Shown in pieces: positions 45,447-57,142 of a stretch of 64,000 nt of DNA (the stretch's first letter is position 1; each line of letters opens with the position of its first letter). The position numbers were made by a program, and so were the translations under genes. Origin of the DNA: SAR324 cluster bacterium (GTDB taxonomy: Bacteria; SAR324; XYD2-FULL-50-16; HCM1); assembly GCA_002995645.1 (NCBI GenBank), contig PUHO01000006.1:77047-141046 (forward strand), written 5' to 3'. A model generated the notes under the pieces. That model saw only the letters and a list, made by a program, of their open reading frames with translations, searched no databases and was not told where the DNA came from.

Positions 45447-46940
45447 ATGCTAATTTCTTGCCAAAACTGTAGTTCTCAATATGAAATTGATGAAAATAAA
45501 ATTACAGAACCTAATTCTTTTATTCGCTGCAAAGCTTGTAAAGAGCCTATTTTCCTGCATCGGACACAAAATTCCTTGCAAATTAGCGATACTCCGCAGA
45601 CTTTGATTCTCTGCCCAACTTGTGAAACTACGTATTCTTTATCGGCAGATGTTTTTACAGATGAGGGACCTACGCAAACAAAATGCTATAAATGTAAGTC
45701 ACTTTTTAATAGTTACGCTTCTGGAAATACGGAAATACTAGACAAGGGAGAACAAGATTCGTCAACTGACAACAAAGATAATATAAACTTAGAGACAGCA
45801 GGTAACGAAGAGCAAGAAGAAACTAATGCTATAGACGATCAATTTGATTCTATTTTAACAGAATCTTTAGATATTGATAGTGATGATCGTTCTAATCTTT
45901 TTCTTTCAACCGATGAAGAGACAAACAAAAATAACCAAGAAAATCAAGACACTACAAAAAACTTATTTTCTACTCAGGAAGAAAATTTAAACCAAGATAT
46001 AGAAAACAATTTATTTTCTACCGATTCAGAAGAAGTCGATTTAAATGAGGAAGATAGCCTATTCTCTCCTCAAGAAGGCGATTCAAATCAAAATATAGAA
46101 ACCGATTTATTTTCTACTGATTCAGAAATACTTTCTTTAGATAATACAGATACCTCGCTCTCTGATGATACAATAAAAATCACTCCCGACTCTACGGAAG
46201 AAGATTTATTTGCAGCTAATATAACAACTCCAAACCAAGATAAAAACAATATCTCCTCTAAAGGTATTATAGAAGACGACCTATTTGATAATGAAACAGT
46301 TGCTGAGACACTAGATAAAGACTCGCCTTTTACTCAAAAAGACGAACGCTCATCAATAAAGCAAGAAGAAAATCCTGCCATAACAAAGCAAGCTGGCAAA
46401 AGAAGTAACCATGCAACTTTAAAAATAGTTGCCGCTGCTTGTATAATATGTCTTCTTGTTGGGACTACCTATTTCTGGTACTTTGCTCATCAAAGAGCAC
46501 AAGTAGCTAGCACATCTAAAAACATAGTTTCCCAAATTCAAAATAAAATTTGGAAAAGACCTATTTCAATTTCGAATCCATTGAAAGGAAAATATATTTT
46601 TAACAATAAAGAACAAAAATATATATTTATTATGGAAGGCAAGTTAAGGAATGAGACGAATAATCCAATCCATTTTGCGCATATTACGCTAAGCGCTAGA
46701 ATCTACAATAAAAGTAACGAACTGTTATCTTCTAATATAAGCTATGCTGGAAAAAATCTTACTATAAAGCAAATTACTAATAATAAGTTGCAAAAATTAC
46801 AAAACTTCTTAAATCAAGATCCAGGCAAAGAAATTGATATTCCCGCTCATGGGCAAATTAATTTTCAAGCTTTATTCCCTAGACCTTCCACACGCATTTA
46901 CGCTATGGAAGCGCATGTTGTTGCTTTCAAAAAAATCTAG
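45447..46940 (+). CDS. Zinc-ribbon / DUF3426 membrane protein with repeated LF motifs
   Basis: 497 residues. Two MJ0042-type zinc ribbons are visible: Cys 5/8/28/31 and Cys 56/59/80/83. A long acidic, probably disordered region (90-320) carries seven short repeats around LF (NLFST, SLFSP, DLFST and similar). One transmembrane helix (~325-347) leads to a C-terminal DUF3426 domain (…NPIHFAHITLSARIYNKSN…). This architecture is familiar from deltaproteobacteria. The zinc ribbons would face the cytoplasm and the DUF3426 domain the periplasm. The role is unknown. It is divergent from the LytR_C gene across 240 bp and convergent with the CfpA-like gene. Confidence 0.82.
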   Translation: MLISCQNCSSQYEIDENKITEPNSFIRCKACKEPIFLHRTQNSLQISDTPQTLILCPTCETTYSLSADVFTDEGPTQTKCYKCKSLFNSYASGNTEILDKGEQDSSTDNKDNINLETAGNEEQEETNAIDDQFDSILTESLDIDSDDRSNLFLSTDEETNKNNQENQDTTKNLFSTQEENLNQDIENNLFSTDSEEVDLNEEDSLFSPQEGDSNQNIETDLFSTDSEILSLDNTDTSLSDDTIKITPDSTEEDLFAANITTPNQDKNNISSKGIIEDDLFDNETVAETLDKDSPFTQKDERSSIKQEENPAITKQAGKRSNHATLKIVAAACIICLLVGTTYFWYFAHQRAQVASTSKNIVSQIQNKIWKRPISISNPLKGKYIFNNKEQKYIFIMEGKLRNETNNPIHFAHITLSARIYNKSNELLSSNISYAGKNLTIKQITNNKLQKLQNFLNQDPGKEIDIPAHGQINFQALFPRPSTRIYAMEAHVVAFKKI

Positions 46941-46960
46941 TTAATACTAACGTTTCTACT

Positions 46961-48730
46961 TTATAACGTAGCTGTCGTTTTGTAGTTTGCTTCTTTTTTT
47001 CTTTCTTCTATCCTATCCGTAATATTAGCATCTATAAATTGTTTTGAAATACTTTGTAGAAACTTATGTAATACAGACGAAATAGAATGTAACGTATACT
47101 TTTGCTCTTTAATTGTAGTAACGTCTACCTCTATAAGCAAGCCTTCTTGTAGATGATATGGATTAGTTAAACTAGAAAAATGTAAAAACTGCTCTTCAAG
47201 ATAATTAATACGCTTTTCTATAATCATTCTTTCTTTTGGGAATTGATCTTTATAACACTCTTCTACTTTAGAGTCCATAAACTTAATATACGATTTAATA
47301 CGATCAAAAAAAGTATAGCTTTTCTCAGCACTATTATTAGTTGAAAAAACCTGTAATTCATGCCAAAGAATATCTTTATAAGTATCTTCTTCCCCTTCTT
47401 GAGTACCGGTAATCTCGCGAGCAATATCAAAATAAGATAAAGTTCGTTTTGTATCTCTATGTTGATTGTACACTTCTAAAATAACACGCAAAGTGCTTTC
47501 AATTTGTTCTTCTAGTTGTTTAGCTTGCTTATCCCACGTAGTACGAAGTTCTTTTAATTGTTTATTATTATAGTATATCAATCGCATACCAAAATTTTCG
47601 TCCGGTTGATCTTCCGGTGCTAATTTAGTATACTCTCGCAAAACACATTCTCTTGCATTCTTTAAATTATTAACGAACTGGCAACCTAATTGCGCTTCAT
47701 CTAGTAAAGAAAGAATATTATTAACAATATGGTCAAAACCAATATATTGCAAACGAGAATCTTCTATAAGATTACGAATATTTGCAACCGGTGAGTTATG
47801 ATCTATTATTCCCTCATTAGGAACGTCTTCTAAGTAATCAATAAACTTTTTTGCTAATCGACTATAACGAGGACTATCTTCAGATTGGATATCTGTATCA
47901 TCGCCAAGATACTCATCTAATTGTTTAATATGTTCAAAGACATACCTAGAAGAAGACAAGCCGTCCATGCCGTCTTCTTTAAGAGATTGACTAAGTTGAT
48001 CAATACAACTTTCAATATTAAGACAAATATCTTCAGCTAATATTTTTTTCAAAAACTCAGACAGTGTTTCTTGATAGTGATAAAGTGGCAATAATAAATC
48101 AGTATTTAAAATATTAAAAGCAAGTTTAATATCTAAAACAGTCGCCGGTTTTTTACGATTACTTTTAAAAGAACACTTAATCATTTTATAAGCGTTATTA
48201 TCTGCAATAAAGGCACCGGCACCGTCTTTTTGTATTAAAGAAGACGAAGTTGCATCGGCAAAATTTTGTAAAGATCGATTAATATAAGCTTGTAAATTTT
48301 GGTAAACATGCGTGAATGATTTCTCTATTTTACCAGTATGAAAAGTGTCTTCTTTACCAAGTTGATTTAAAATATCAGAAATAAACGTAGGCATATACGT
48401 AAGTGCATTTTTGGACTCTTCCGTACTAATTAAGCGATTATATTTTTTAAGCAATTCATCTTCTGTCGTAGTTAAATAACGACCTAACATGTTTTGTAAA
48501 CCTTGATTGTAGTAGTTATGCAATAAAGATTTAACATTACTTTTAACTTGTAACTCAGATAATACTTCTTGCGGAAGCTTTGCTTCAATGTGGTTTAAAA
48601 TACGATCAACTTGTTCGTCAATTAATAATTGACTTTCAGCATACTCGTCTCTATCTTTACGCAATATACTATTACGGCTACCAATAGTTCCCGGATCACT
48701 GGGATGAATATAGTTATTATTATTTTCCAT
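46961..48730 (-). CDS. CfpA-like cytoplasmic filament protein (tentative)
   Basis: 589 residues, no signal peptide or membrane helix, almost entirely helical. The N-terminus (IHPSDPGTIGSRNSILRKDRD) and the following DEYAESQ…VDRIL, LTTTEDELLKKY and NAYKMIKCSFK blocks recall cytoplasmic filament protein A of Treponema, which is about the same size. This is from memory and not checked. If correct, the protein forms ribbons under the inner membrane that affect cell division or shape. AAGGG precedes the ATG. It is the last gene of a minus-strand set with a lipoprotein and a YejA-like protein. Treat the name as provisional. Confidence 0.5.
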   Translation of the reverse strand: MENNNNYIHPSDPGTIGSRNSILRKDRDEYAESQLLIDEQVDRILNHIEAKLPQEVLSELQVKSNVKSLLHNYYNQGLQNMLGRYLTTTEDELLKKYNRLISTEESKNALTYMPTFISDILNQLGKEDTFHTGKIEKSFTHVYQNLQAYINRSLQNFADATSSSLIQKDGAGAFIADNNAYKMIKCSFKSNRKKPATVLDIKLAFNILNTDLLLPLYHYQETLSEFLKKILAEDICLNIESCIDQLSQSLKEDGMDGLSSSRYVFEHIKQLDEYLGDDTDIQSEDSPRYSRLAKKFIDYLEDVPNEGIIDHNSPVANIRNLIEDSRLQYIGFDHIVNNILSLLDEAQLGCQFVNNLKNARECVLREYTKLAPEDQPDENFGMRLIYYNNKQLKELRTTWDKQAKQLEEQIESTLRVILEVYNQHRDTKRTLSYFDIAREITGTQEGEEDTYKDILWHELQVFSTNNSAEKSYTFFDRIKSYIKFMDSKVEECYKDQFPKERMIIEKRINYLEEQFLHFSSLTNPYHLQEGLLIEVDVTTIKEQKYTLHSISSVLHKFLQSISKQFIDANITDRIEERKKEANYKTTATL

Positions 48731-48784
48731 TACTTAAGTTATCCCTTTAATTTTAATAAAATATATATCTGGTTATTTTGTAGT

Positions 48785-49453
48785 TTATTTTGGCAGTATA
48801 TCATATTCTTTTTCAAAAAACATACTAGAATTTTCCCAATTTAAATTTAGCTTTGCTTTTACACTAGATATGACTAATTCAATATTTGCCTTATTTTGTT
48901 GTGTTTTAAACTTAGGGAAGCGCACTTCATATATTGTACTCCATGCGTTTAAGTTCACAAAGTATTTTTCTAAAAACAAATCAAGATAATCTTTTTTATT
49001 TACCTTTTTTATCTGCGAAGCATAAATTATTGTTCCTTCGCTATCTTGAAGATATGCTTGCCATTCACTATGCCGCACGCCAAAATTAACGTCGCCACTA
49101 TCTGAATTAAGAACAACAATAAAATCATAAAAATTATCGTATTCCATTTTAGAATGAGCCCAATAATCTGCTCTATCCGTATCCCTTAAGTAATAACTCT
49201 GCACTCTTTCGTCTAAGTATATTTTACGAAAACGCAAATCTCGATATAAAGCCCAGCCACGTAGCAAGCTAGTGTATCTATCATAAGCAACGTCATTTCT
49301 TGAATTTTCTGTTAAGTAGTCCACTATGTCAGTATTTTTAGACTGCATCACATGATACAAGTTGCTCGTTTTAATTCGAGACATATTACTTGAACAACTT
49401 GCTAACATAAACAATAATAACGAGCAAAATATAATAAGCTTAATATACTTCAT
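48785..49453 (-). CDS. Lipoprotein of unknown function
   Basis: 222 residues with lipobox MLASC (Cys at about residue 20). The mature part is beta-rich and aromatic, with segments such as TSLLRGWALYRDLRFRK and DNFYDFIVVLNSD. No family was recognised. It is 9 bp downstream of the YejA-like binding protein and 54 bp before the CfpA-like gene, on the same strand. Confidence 0.72.
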   Translation of the reverse strand: MKYIKLIIFCSLLLFMLASCSSNMSRIKTSNLYHVMQSKNTDIVDYLTENSRNDVAYDRYTSLLRGWALYRDLRFRKIYLDERVQSYYLRDTDRADYWAHSKMEYDNFYDFIVVLNSDSGDVNFGVRHSEWQAYLQDSEGTIIYASQIKKVNKKDYLDLFLEKYFVNLNAWSTIYEVRFPKFKTQQNKANIELVISSVKAKLNLNWENSSMFFEKEYDILPK

Positions 49454-49462
49454 GCTTTCTTG

Positions 49463-51238
49463 CTATTTAATCTTAACATGATATGGATTAGCAATAGGCT
49501 TTAATAAATCAAACTTTTTGTTATTACGTTGCGCTTGCTCCAGTTTTTGTTTTTCTGCTTTATCATACCAAAGGAATTGCCAATCAGTTCCGTCTGCAGT
49601 AACAAATTCTTTAGGGCCTTTAATATAACGCCACCATAAAAGACGTACACGATCACTTTTCCAAAAAGGAATTAAAAGAGCTTTTTCTTTAATTTTATCT
49701 TCTAAACTAAATATAGCTTGTACTCGTTTTTTTTCTGACAAACTAGTTTCATATGTCTGAATCAAAGCATCGACTGACTTATCTCGTAACATAAAAATAT
49801 TATTTGTATTTTTTATAGCATTACGACTATCTAAAAATTGCTTTGGCGCCGGTAAAGTAAAAGCGCTAAAAATAAGGGTTATAGCTTGGTAATTTTTTTC
49901 ACTTACCGCTTTAAATAATGCCGCGCCGTCAAGTAACTTTAATTGAATATCTACTCCCGCCTTTTTTGCGTTTTCTTGAAAAAAAACAAGGTACTTCATC
50001 CACACTTGCGCACCAAAAGATATAGTAATTTGTAAAGGTCGCCCGTTCTTTGTTCTAATGGCGTTCCTAGTTCGTTTCCCAGTCCATTTTGCTTGATCAA
50101 GCAATTGATTTGCTTTCTTTACAGAATATTCCCATACCGTTTGATTTTTTTTATAATAAGGTGGCGGCACATCAAAAAAGTTAGTTTGCCTCATAGTGCT
50201 ATTATACAAAAAATTCTTTCGCATAGTTTTATAATCAAATATATGTGCTAAAGCCTTACGCACTTTTTTATCTTTCAAAATAGGATCGTTTAAATTAAAG
50301 AAAATCCCGTTTGGTCCACTAGGACGATTCAACAAAATAGCTTGTTTATTAATATAACCTTTTGTAATCGCTGGAGTCGTAGTTTGTCTATTCCAAAGAG
50401 TAATATGAGTTACAGGATATATATCTAGCTTTCCTTTTTTGAATAAAGCGTATGCTGTATTTTCATTACGTACTACTTGTAAATGGATCGTATCAAAGTT
50501 AAACCTTGATTGAAATCGTTTTTCTTTTTCGCCCCACCAATGTTTTACTCTAGAAAACGAAACGCTACGGCCTCTTTGAAAATGACTTAGCACGTAAGGA
50601 GACGCTACAACATTAGGCTTCCAATTTGCCGTTCGTACCCAATTTTTAGTTAAATTTGTACTATGTTTAGGAACAGGACTTATATTAGTTTCAAATAATA
50701 AACGCCAACTTGCTTTAACAGTCGTTATCTTTATAATATATTTTGATATTGCCTGTACGCTTTTAATATGCTCTTTAAAATATTGCTTCAGATAGGGCGA
50801 TTCAATATAGGACGATCGAAGAAATTGCCAAGCAAAGACATAATCTTCACTTGTAATTGGTTTACCGTCTGACCAAGTAGCTTTAGGGTCTAATTTAAAA
50901 TAGATTGTTTTTCTATCTTTTCCTATTGCCCAAGCAAGTGCCAACATTGGCATATATTTTCTAGTAACAGGGTGTCTTTCTACTAAAGAAAAAACGGAAA
51001 GTTCACTGTTTATCAGAGCAAACTCACCACTAGTAGCATGCGGTCCATATAAACGAAACGTTAAAGGATAAGTTGCAATAGACGCGTTAAGTTGCCCACC
51101 TTTCGTTGCCTGTTTAGAAGCAAAGTCAGTTGCCAATACGCCTGTTTCCCATTTGGAACCTTTAGGCAAGGTAAAAGCAAAAAGAGAATGCAAGCTTAGC
51201 AATAAAAGGAACAACAATAATATTATTTTTTTTTGCAT
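49463..51238 (-). CDS. Periplasmic peptide-binding protein, YejA-like
   Basis: 591 residues, family 5 extracellular solute-binding protein. The signal peptide is cut near LFAF. Typical pieces include LAWAIGKDRKTIYFKLDPKATWSDGKPIT near residue 100, the GIFFNLNDPILKDKKVRKAL block, and FKKGKLDIYPV. The long form and the FDYKTMRKNFLYNSTMRQTNFF segment fit the YejA branch, which binds peptides or microcin-like compounds. No permease or ATPase genes are adjacent, so it is an orphan. It starts 3 bp after sucD, with a Shine-Dalgarno (AAGGAT) overlapping the sucD end. Confidence 0.83.
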   Translation of the reverse strand: MQKKIILLLFLLLLSLHSLFAFTLPKGSKWETGVLATDFASKQATKGGQLNASIATYPLTFRLYGPHATSGEFALINSELSVFSLVERHPVTRKYMPMLALAWAIGKDRKTIYFKLDPKATWSDGKPITSEDYVFAWQFLRSSYIESPYLKQYFKEHIKSVQAISKYIIKITTVKASWRLLFETNISPVPKHSTNLTKNWVRTANWKPNVVASPYVLSHFQRGRSVSFSRVKHWWGEKEKRFQSRFNFDTIHLQVVRNENTAYALFKKGKLDIYPVTHITLWNRQTTTPAITKGYINKQAILLNRPSGPNGIFFNLNDPILKDKKVRKALAHIFDYKTMRKNFLYNSTMRQTNFFDVPPPYYKKNQTVWEYSVKKANQLLDQAKWTGKRTRNAIRTKNGRPLQITISFGAQVWMKYLVFFQENAKKAGVDIQLKLLDGAALFKAVSEKNYQAITLIFSAFTLPAPKQFLDSRNAIKNTNNIFMLRDKSVDALIQTYETSLSEKKRVQAIFSLEDKIKEKALLIPFWKSDRVRLLWWRYIKGPKEFVTADGTDWQFLWYDKAEKQKLEQAQRNNKKFDLLKPIANPYHVKIK

Positions 51239-51241
51239 ACT

Positions 51242-52114
51242 TTATCCTTGTAAAATTTGTTTCATTACGCGCCCAATATCGCAAGGCACATTTACAACAT
51301 GAACGCCGGCTTGCGCTAATGCTTTCATTTTATCGGCTGCTTTGCCGCTTGTAGAAGAAATAATCGCCCCTGCATGTCCCATTCGTTTACCAGACGGGGC
51401 TTCTTGCCCGGCAATATAAGATACAACAGGTTTACTAAAATGAGAGGCAATATAACTAGCTGCCTCTTCTTCAGCACTGCCGCCTATCTCACCAATTAAA
51501 ACAACGGCTTGCGTTTGTTCATCTTGTTCAAAAAGAGAAAGGACATCAATAAAACTCAACCCTTGCACTGGATCGCCGCCAATACCAATACAAGTACTTT
51601 GTCCTAAACCTTCTTTTGTTAACTGCGCCACAGCTTCATATGTTAACGTGCCAGATCTAGAAACAACGCCAATATTGCCGGCTTTATGAATATTACCGGG
51701 CATAATACCAATTTTTGTTTCTTCCGGCGTGATAATACCCGGACAATTAGGACCTAATAGTTTTGTGTTTGAATAGGACAACCGGTGCTTGATGCGAATC
51801 ATATCCATAACCGGAATACCTTCTGTAATAACAACAACAAAAGGAACTTCTGCTTCTATAGCTTCTAAAATAGCATCAGCACAAAAAGCGGGAGGTACAA
51901 AAATTAAAGAACAATCTGCTTTAGTTTCATTTCTTGCTTCTTGTACTGTATTAAAAATAGGAACGTCTTGGTGTCTTTCTCCACCTTTGCCAAAACGAAC
52001 AACCCCAACAATTTGTGTACCATAGGCTTGGCAAGCGGCTAAATGTAAGCTGCCTTGTTTTCCTGTTCCGCCTTGCACAATAACACGTGTTTGCTTATTT
52101 ACTAATATACTCAC
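51242..52114 (-). CDS. sucD: Succinate-CoA ligase alpha subunit
   Basis: 290 residues starting at GTG (52112-52114) with AAGGGAC upstream. The CoA-binding N-terminal domain begins [14 protein letters not shown], and the phosphorylated histidine is in [12 protein letters not shown]. With SucC it interconverts succinyl-CoA and succinate with nucleotide phosphorylation. It lies 11 bp after sucC and is coupled to the YejA-like gene downstream. Confidence 0.94.
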   Translation of the reverse strand: MSILVNKQTRVIVQGGTGKQGSLHLAACQAYGTQIVGVVRFGKGGERHQDVPIFNTVQEARNETKADCSLIFVPPAFCADAILEAIEAEVPFVVVITEGIPVMDMIRIKHRLSYSNTKLLGPNCPGIITPEETKIGIMPGNIHKAGNIGVVSRSGTLTYEAVAQLTKEGLGQSTCIGIGGDPVQGLSFIDVLSLFEQDEQTQAVVLIGEIGGSAEEEAASYIASHFSKPVVSYIAGQEAPSGKRMGHAGAIISSTSGKAADKMKALAQAGVHVVNVPCDIGRVMKQILQG

Positions 52115-52125
52115 TTTGTCCCTTA

Positions 52126-53310
52126 TTATGCTTTTGAAGCAACAAGAATTGCCGATTTCGCTGCTTCTGCAAAATCAGAAATCATTTTAATTTGATTATA
52201 AAAAGGCGATTGTTCAATTAACTCTTTTGCTTCTTGAGCTTTAGCGCCTTCAAGACGAACAATAACCGGCAAATTTATACCCGTACGTTGGATAGCGTTA
52301 ATCACTCCTTCCGCTATCATATCACAACGAACAATCCCGCCAAAAATATTAACAAAAATACATTTAACTTTTGTATCGTTACAAATTAACTTAATTGCTT
52401 CCGTTACTCTTTCTTCCGTAGCATTGCCGCCTATATCCAAAAAATTGGCAGGCGATCCGCCAAAATAGCTTAAAGTATCTAACGTCCCCATAGCTAACCC
52501 GGCACCGTTCACCATACAACCTATATTCCCGTCTAAAGAAATAAAACTAAGACCGTGTTGCTGCGCTTCCAGTTCGCTAACGTCTTCTTCTTTAGGATCT
52601 TGCATATTTTGCGTTTCTACATGGCGAAATAAAGCATTGTCGTCAATTTGCATTTTACAATCAACAATAGCCAATTCATTTTCATCGGTAACAGCTAACG
52701 GATTCAACTCTAATAAACTCATATCTTCAGCTATAAAAGCTTGATATAAAGATTGAATAAAAGCAATTGCCTTTTGTAACTGTTGTGTTGTAAAAAACGT
52801 AGCTAGCCCAAGATTGGCTAGTACGCGTCTTATTTGAAAAACAGGAAGTCCTGTAAACGTATCAATATACTCTGTATATATTTTATCAGGCATAGTTGCC
52901 GCGACTTCTTCTATATTCATGCCTCCAGCTTGGGAAGCAACAAGCATAATACGCGAACTAGATCGATCTAGCAAAAAAGAAAAATATAATTCTTTTTGCA
53001 TTACCAACACCGGTTCAATACTAACAATGCTAACAAGTTTGCCTTTAGATCCCGTTTGCGGCGTAACAAGCGTTGCCCCTAAAATAGAATCTACATGTGT
53101 AAGCACTTCTTGCGTAGATGAAGCGAGCTTAACGCCGCCTGCTTTACCACGACCACCTGCATGAATCTGCGCTTTAACAACCCAACTACCTTCGTCTAGC
53201 TTTTCCGTAATGGACAAGGCTTCTTCTTTCGTTGAAGCAACGTAGACAGGCGAAATAGGAACGCCATATTTTTTTAATATGCGTTTAGCTTGGTATTCAT
53301 GCAAGTTCAT
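52126..53310 (-). CDS. sucC: Succinate-CoA ligase beta subunit
   Basis: 394 residues. The N-terminal ATP-grasp domain has [20 protein letters not shown]. The C-terminal CoA-ligase domain contains [14 protein letters not shown] and the [12 protein letters not shown] block. It forms the nucleotide-binding subunit with SucD. It is preceded by mdh with a 27-bp gap, so mdh-sucC-sucD is a TCA-cycle operon. Confidence 0.95.
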   Translation of the reverse strand: MNLHEYQAKRILKKYGVPISPVYVASTKEEALSITEKLDEGSWVVKAQIHAGGRGKAGGVKLASSTQEVLTHVDSILGATLVTPQTGSKGKLVSIVSIEPVLVMQKELYFSFLLDRSSSRIMLVASQAGGMNIEEVAATMPDKIYTEYIDTFTGLPVFQIRRVLANLGLATFFTTQQLQKAIAFIQSLYQAFIAEDMSLLELNPLAVTDENELAIVDCKMQIDDNALFRHVETQNMQDPKEEDVSELEAQQHGLSFISLDGNIGCMVNGAGLAMGTLDTLSYFGGSPANFLDIGGNATEERVTEAIKLICNDTKVKCIFVNIFGGIVRCDMIAEGVINAIQRTGINLPVIVRLEGAKAQEAKELIEQSPFYNQIKMISDFAEAAKSAILVASKA

Positions 53311-53337
53311 AGTCTAAATTAATATACAATTAGTAAT

Positions 53338-54309
<972 letters not shown>

Positions 54310-54416
54310 CTAAGTTTTATAAATAATGTATTAAATCTAAGAATCTAGTTATATATTTATACGATTCCTTTTGTTTTACCTTAAAATATCATATTTTGTC
54401 AATAATGCTTTACTAT

Positions 54417-55853
54417 TTAAACCTCTATATGTCTTTGTAAAAAAGCAATACATTTTTCTTTTCCAAAAATATCGGCTATCACTGGCAACTCAGGACCTTG
54501 CATACTGTTAGTTAAAGCCAATCGTAGTGGCAACCAAAGTTGTTTTCCTTTGTAGCCCGTTTCTTTTTGTATATCTTTACCTGCTTGCCCTATGGTTTCA
54601 CTGGTAAATTCATCTATTGTTTCTAGTTTAGCAATCATAGTGCGTAAAACCGCTTGGGAATCTTCGCTTTTTAATTGTTCTCGTATCTCCGGCGATGCTT
54701 CTTCATTAGCACGAACAAAAGGAATTAGCTTTTCATTTAGCTCGCTTAAAGTGGAAAGGCTACTTTGCACGGCAGCTATCATTTTCTTTTGAATTTCTTC
54801 TGTGTTTTCTTTTACTTCTTGACTTAAGTCGGCAGATACTAAATCGTATAATTCATCGACCGTTTTTTTCTGTATATATTTATGATTCATCCATTCCAGT
54901 TTTTCCGTATTAAATACGGCACCGGACTTACCAATACGATCTAAAGAAAAGACTTCCCTTAATTCATCTATAGTAAACAGCTCTTGCATGGTATCTGTAT
55001 GCCAACCTAGAAGAGCAATAAAATTAACAAGCGCTTCAGGAAGCACTCCTTTTTTCATATAATCTTCTACAGCAACGTCAGCTTGCCTTTTACTTAGTTT
55101 ACTTCTATCTGTATTAAGTAATAAAGAAAGATGCGCAAATTGAGGCTCTTCCCATTTAAAATAGCGATATAATTGTATATGCTTTGGTACGGACGAAAGC
55201 CATTCTTCCCCGCGAATTACATGTGTAATTTTCATATAATGATCGTCTATAACATTAGCTAAGTGATACGTTGGAAACCCGTCTGTTTTTAAGATTACTT
55301 GATCGTCTATTTGCGTTGGTTGAAAAGAAATATCACCACGAATTAAATCGTTAAAAGTATAGTTTCCTTGACTATGAATAATTTTCATACGAATTACATA
55401 CGGCAGCCCTTCTTGTATTTTAGCTTGCGCTTCTTCTTTACTTAAACGACGACAAAGCCCGTCATATCGTGGCGGTTGTTTTCTTTGTCTTTGTTTTTCT
55501 CTCATTTCTTCTAATCTTGCAACTGAACAAAAACAAGGATAGGCATCGCCTTGTTCTACTAGTTGTGCGGCATGCTTTTGATATAACTCAAGTCGTTGCG
55601 ATTGAACGTACGGACCATATTCACCGCCTTTATGCGGACCTTCGTCAAATGTAACGCCAGCCCAACTTAAAGAATGAATTAAGTTTTCTTGTGCTTCAGG
55701 GACAAGCCTTGTTTGATCTGTATCTTCAATACGCAAAACACATTGTCCTTTATGATGTTTAGCAAATAAATAATTAAATAAAGCTGTGCGCAACCCGCCA
55801 ACATGCAAATAGCCGGTTGGACTTGGCGCAAAACGAACGCGAACTTGTTCCAT
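54417..55853 (-). CDS. gltX: Glutamyl-tRNA synthetase
   Basis: 478 residues, class I synthetase. The HIGH equivalent is in PTGYLHVGGLRTALFN and the KMSKS equivalent is KLSKRQ. A zinc site is suggested by CFC and YDGLC around residues 100-130. AAGGAAT precedes the ATG. Together with GatA in the window it fits a genome that misacylates tRNA-Gln with glutamate and then amidates it, although this needs gatBC elsewhere. It is divergent from the unknown gene at 56026. Confidence 0.95.
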   Translation of the reverse strand: MEQVRVRFAPSPTGYLHVGGLRTALFNYLFAKHHKGQCVLRIEDTDQTRLVPEAQENLIHSLSWAGVTFDEGPHKGGEYGPYVQSQRLELYQKHAAQLVEQGDAYPCFCSVARLEEMREKQRQRKQPPRYDGLCRRLSKEEAQAKIQEGLPYVIRMKIIHSQGNYTFNDLIRGDISFQPTQIDDQVILKTDGFPTYHLANVIDDHYMKITHVIRGEEWLSSVPKHIQLYRYFKWEEPQFAHLSLLLNTDRSKLSKRQADVAVEDYMKKGVLPEALVNFIALLGWHTDTMQELFTIDELREVFSLDRIGKSGAVFNTEKLEWMNHKYIQKKTVDELYDLVSADLSQEVKENTEEIQKKMIAAVQSSLSTLSELNEKLIPFVRANEEASPEIREQLKSEDSQAVLRTMIAKLETIDEFTSETIGQAGKDIQKETGYKGKQLWLPLRLALTNSMQGPELPVIADIFGKEKCIAFLQRHIEV

Positions 55854-56025
55854 ATATATTCCTTGATTTATTTTTTGATATATAAACTAATATTATTTTT
55901 TATGTGGTTTAATTTTTGCATTGTTTCGTATGTAAAACAATATGCAGTTTAAAAAATATCATTTTTATTTAAGATAATATCGTACTATTACGATAAAATT
56001 ATTAATTTCTTACGTACAACTACAC

Positions 56026-57051
56026 ATGCATCAATTTTTTGAATCTCTACGAGACGAAATAGAAACGCTCTCCGGAACAGAATCTTATTTAGCAAGTTTT
56101 CCTTTCTTTTATATTTACCAATACTTAAAGTATGAAGATCACGGCGAAGTAAAGTATACTAGTAAAGAAAGCCTAGAAAATTTAAAACATAAAGTTTCGG
56201 CCATTTTATCTGCAAGAATTCCCTTTAATCTTAAAGAAGAATTACTTTCATGGCAAGGTGCTATATTACGTCATATTACAAAAAATTTATACTTATGGTG
56301 GATTGATTATAAAAAACAATATTTTATGCAACCTAGTTTCTTCACTGATGGGACGAGTTGCCTTGCTTTAGAAGCTTCTTGTGAAAAAATTAACGTTTCG
56401 CCAACACAAGTTTACACTAGCGTTCTTGAAATAGAAAATTTATTAATTAAATTGTGTACGTCACCAAATAAATCTATACATGAATTAGCTTACTTCCGTC
56501 ATTTTAAAATGCAACTAAGTCATTTGAAACAAAATGAATTTACAGAGAAAAGGAAACAAGCAGAACGAAAACGAACGCAGCTTGGTCAATGTATTTCTCT
56601 TTTTCAAAAAGTAAGCGGCGAATTCCATACGTTAGCAGCACAACTTGCCGGCGAAGATCATTTACTTTGGAAAACACCGGCTTCTATTATTGACGCAAGT
56701 ACAGAATTATTAGAAAAATTCTTTGATTTCAACGAGCAAACAAATAATTTAGAAGGGGAATTTGCCACTTGGTTTTCCAGTTTATTTCCATTAAAATTGG
56801 CGAACGGCGATCCAAATTTTTTCTATGAAAGTCCATTACAAAACGATATTCGAAAAAAATTAACTATCGCTTCCAATTTATTATTTGATTACACTATTCA
56901 ACAACAATACGACGTTTTTGACCAACGTAATAAAATTATGATAGAGCATATTTGTAATAATATGGATAAAATTATAAAAGAAATTTTAGTACAAAACTCG
57001 CTAGAGCAAGGTTTAACAAAACAAGACCAACAAAAAAATACAGATATGTAA
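56026..57051 (+). CDS. Helical cytoplasmic protein, function unknown
   Basis: 341 residues, no signal peptide or membrane helix, predicted almost all-helical with a charged coiled segment near residues 170-195 (KRKQAERKRTQLGQ). It is rich in aromatic residues (FFYIYQYLKY, NLYLWWIDYKKQYF). No family was recognised. It is the first gene of a plus-strand run ending in fmt and hflX, 91 bp before the second unknown gene. The coding character is supported by a single long uninterrupted frame, with no competing frame of similar length. Confidence 0.7.
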   Translation: MHQFFESLRDEIETLSGTESYLASFPFFYIYQYLKYEDHGEVKYTSKESLENLKHKVSAILSARIPFNLKEELLSWQGAILRHITKNLYLWWIDYKKQYFMQPSFFTDGTSCLALEASCEKINVSPTQVYTSVLEIENLLIKLCTSPNKSIHELAYFRHFKMQLSHLKQNEFTEKRKQAERKRTQLGQCISLFQKVSGEFHTLAAQLAGEDHLLWKTPASIIDASTELLEKFFDFNEQTNNLEGEFATWFSSLFPLKLANGDPNFFYESPLQNDIRKKLTIASNLLFDYTIQQQYDVFDQRNKIMIEHICNNMDKIIKEILVQNSLEQGLTKQDQQKNTDM

Positions 57052-57142
57052 AAAATATTGATTATGTCAATATAGAATTTGCCATTTTTATATACTACTA
57101 TTAATTTACGCTTACAATTTCATTCTTCTATTTCAAATTAAC

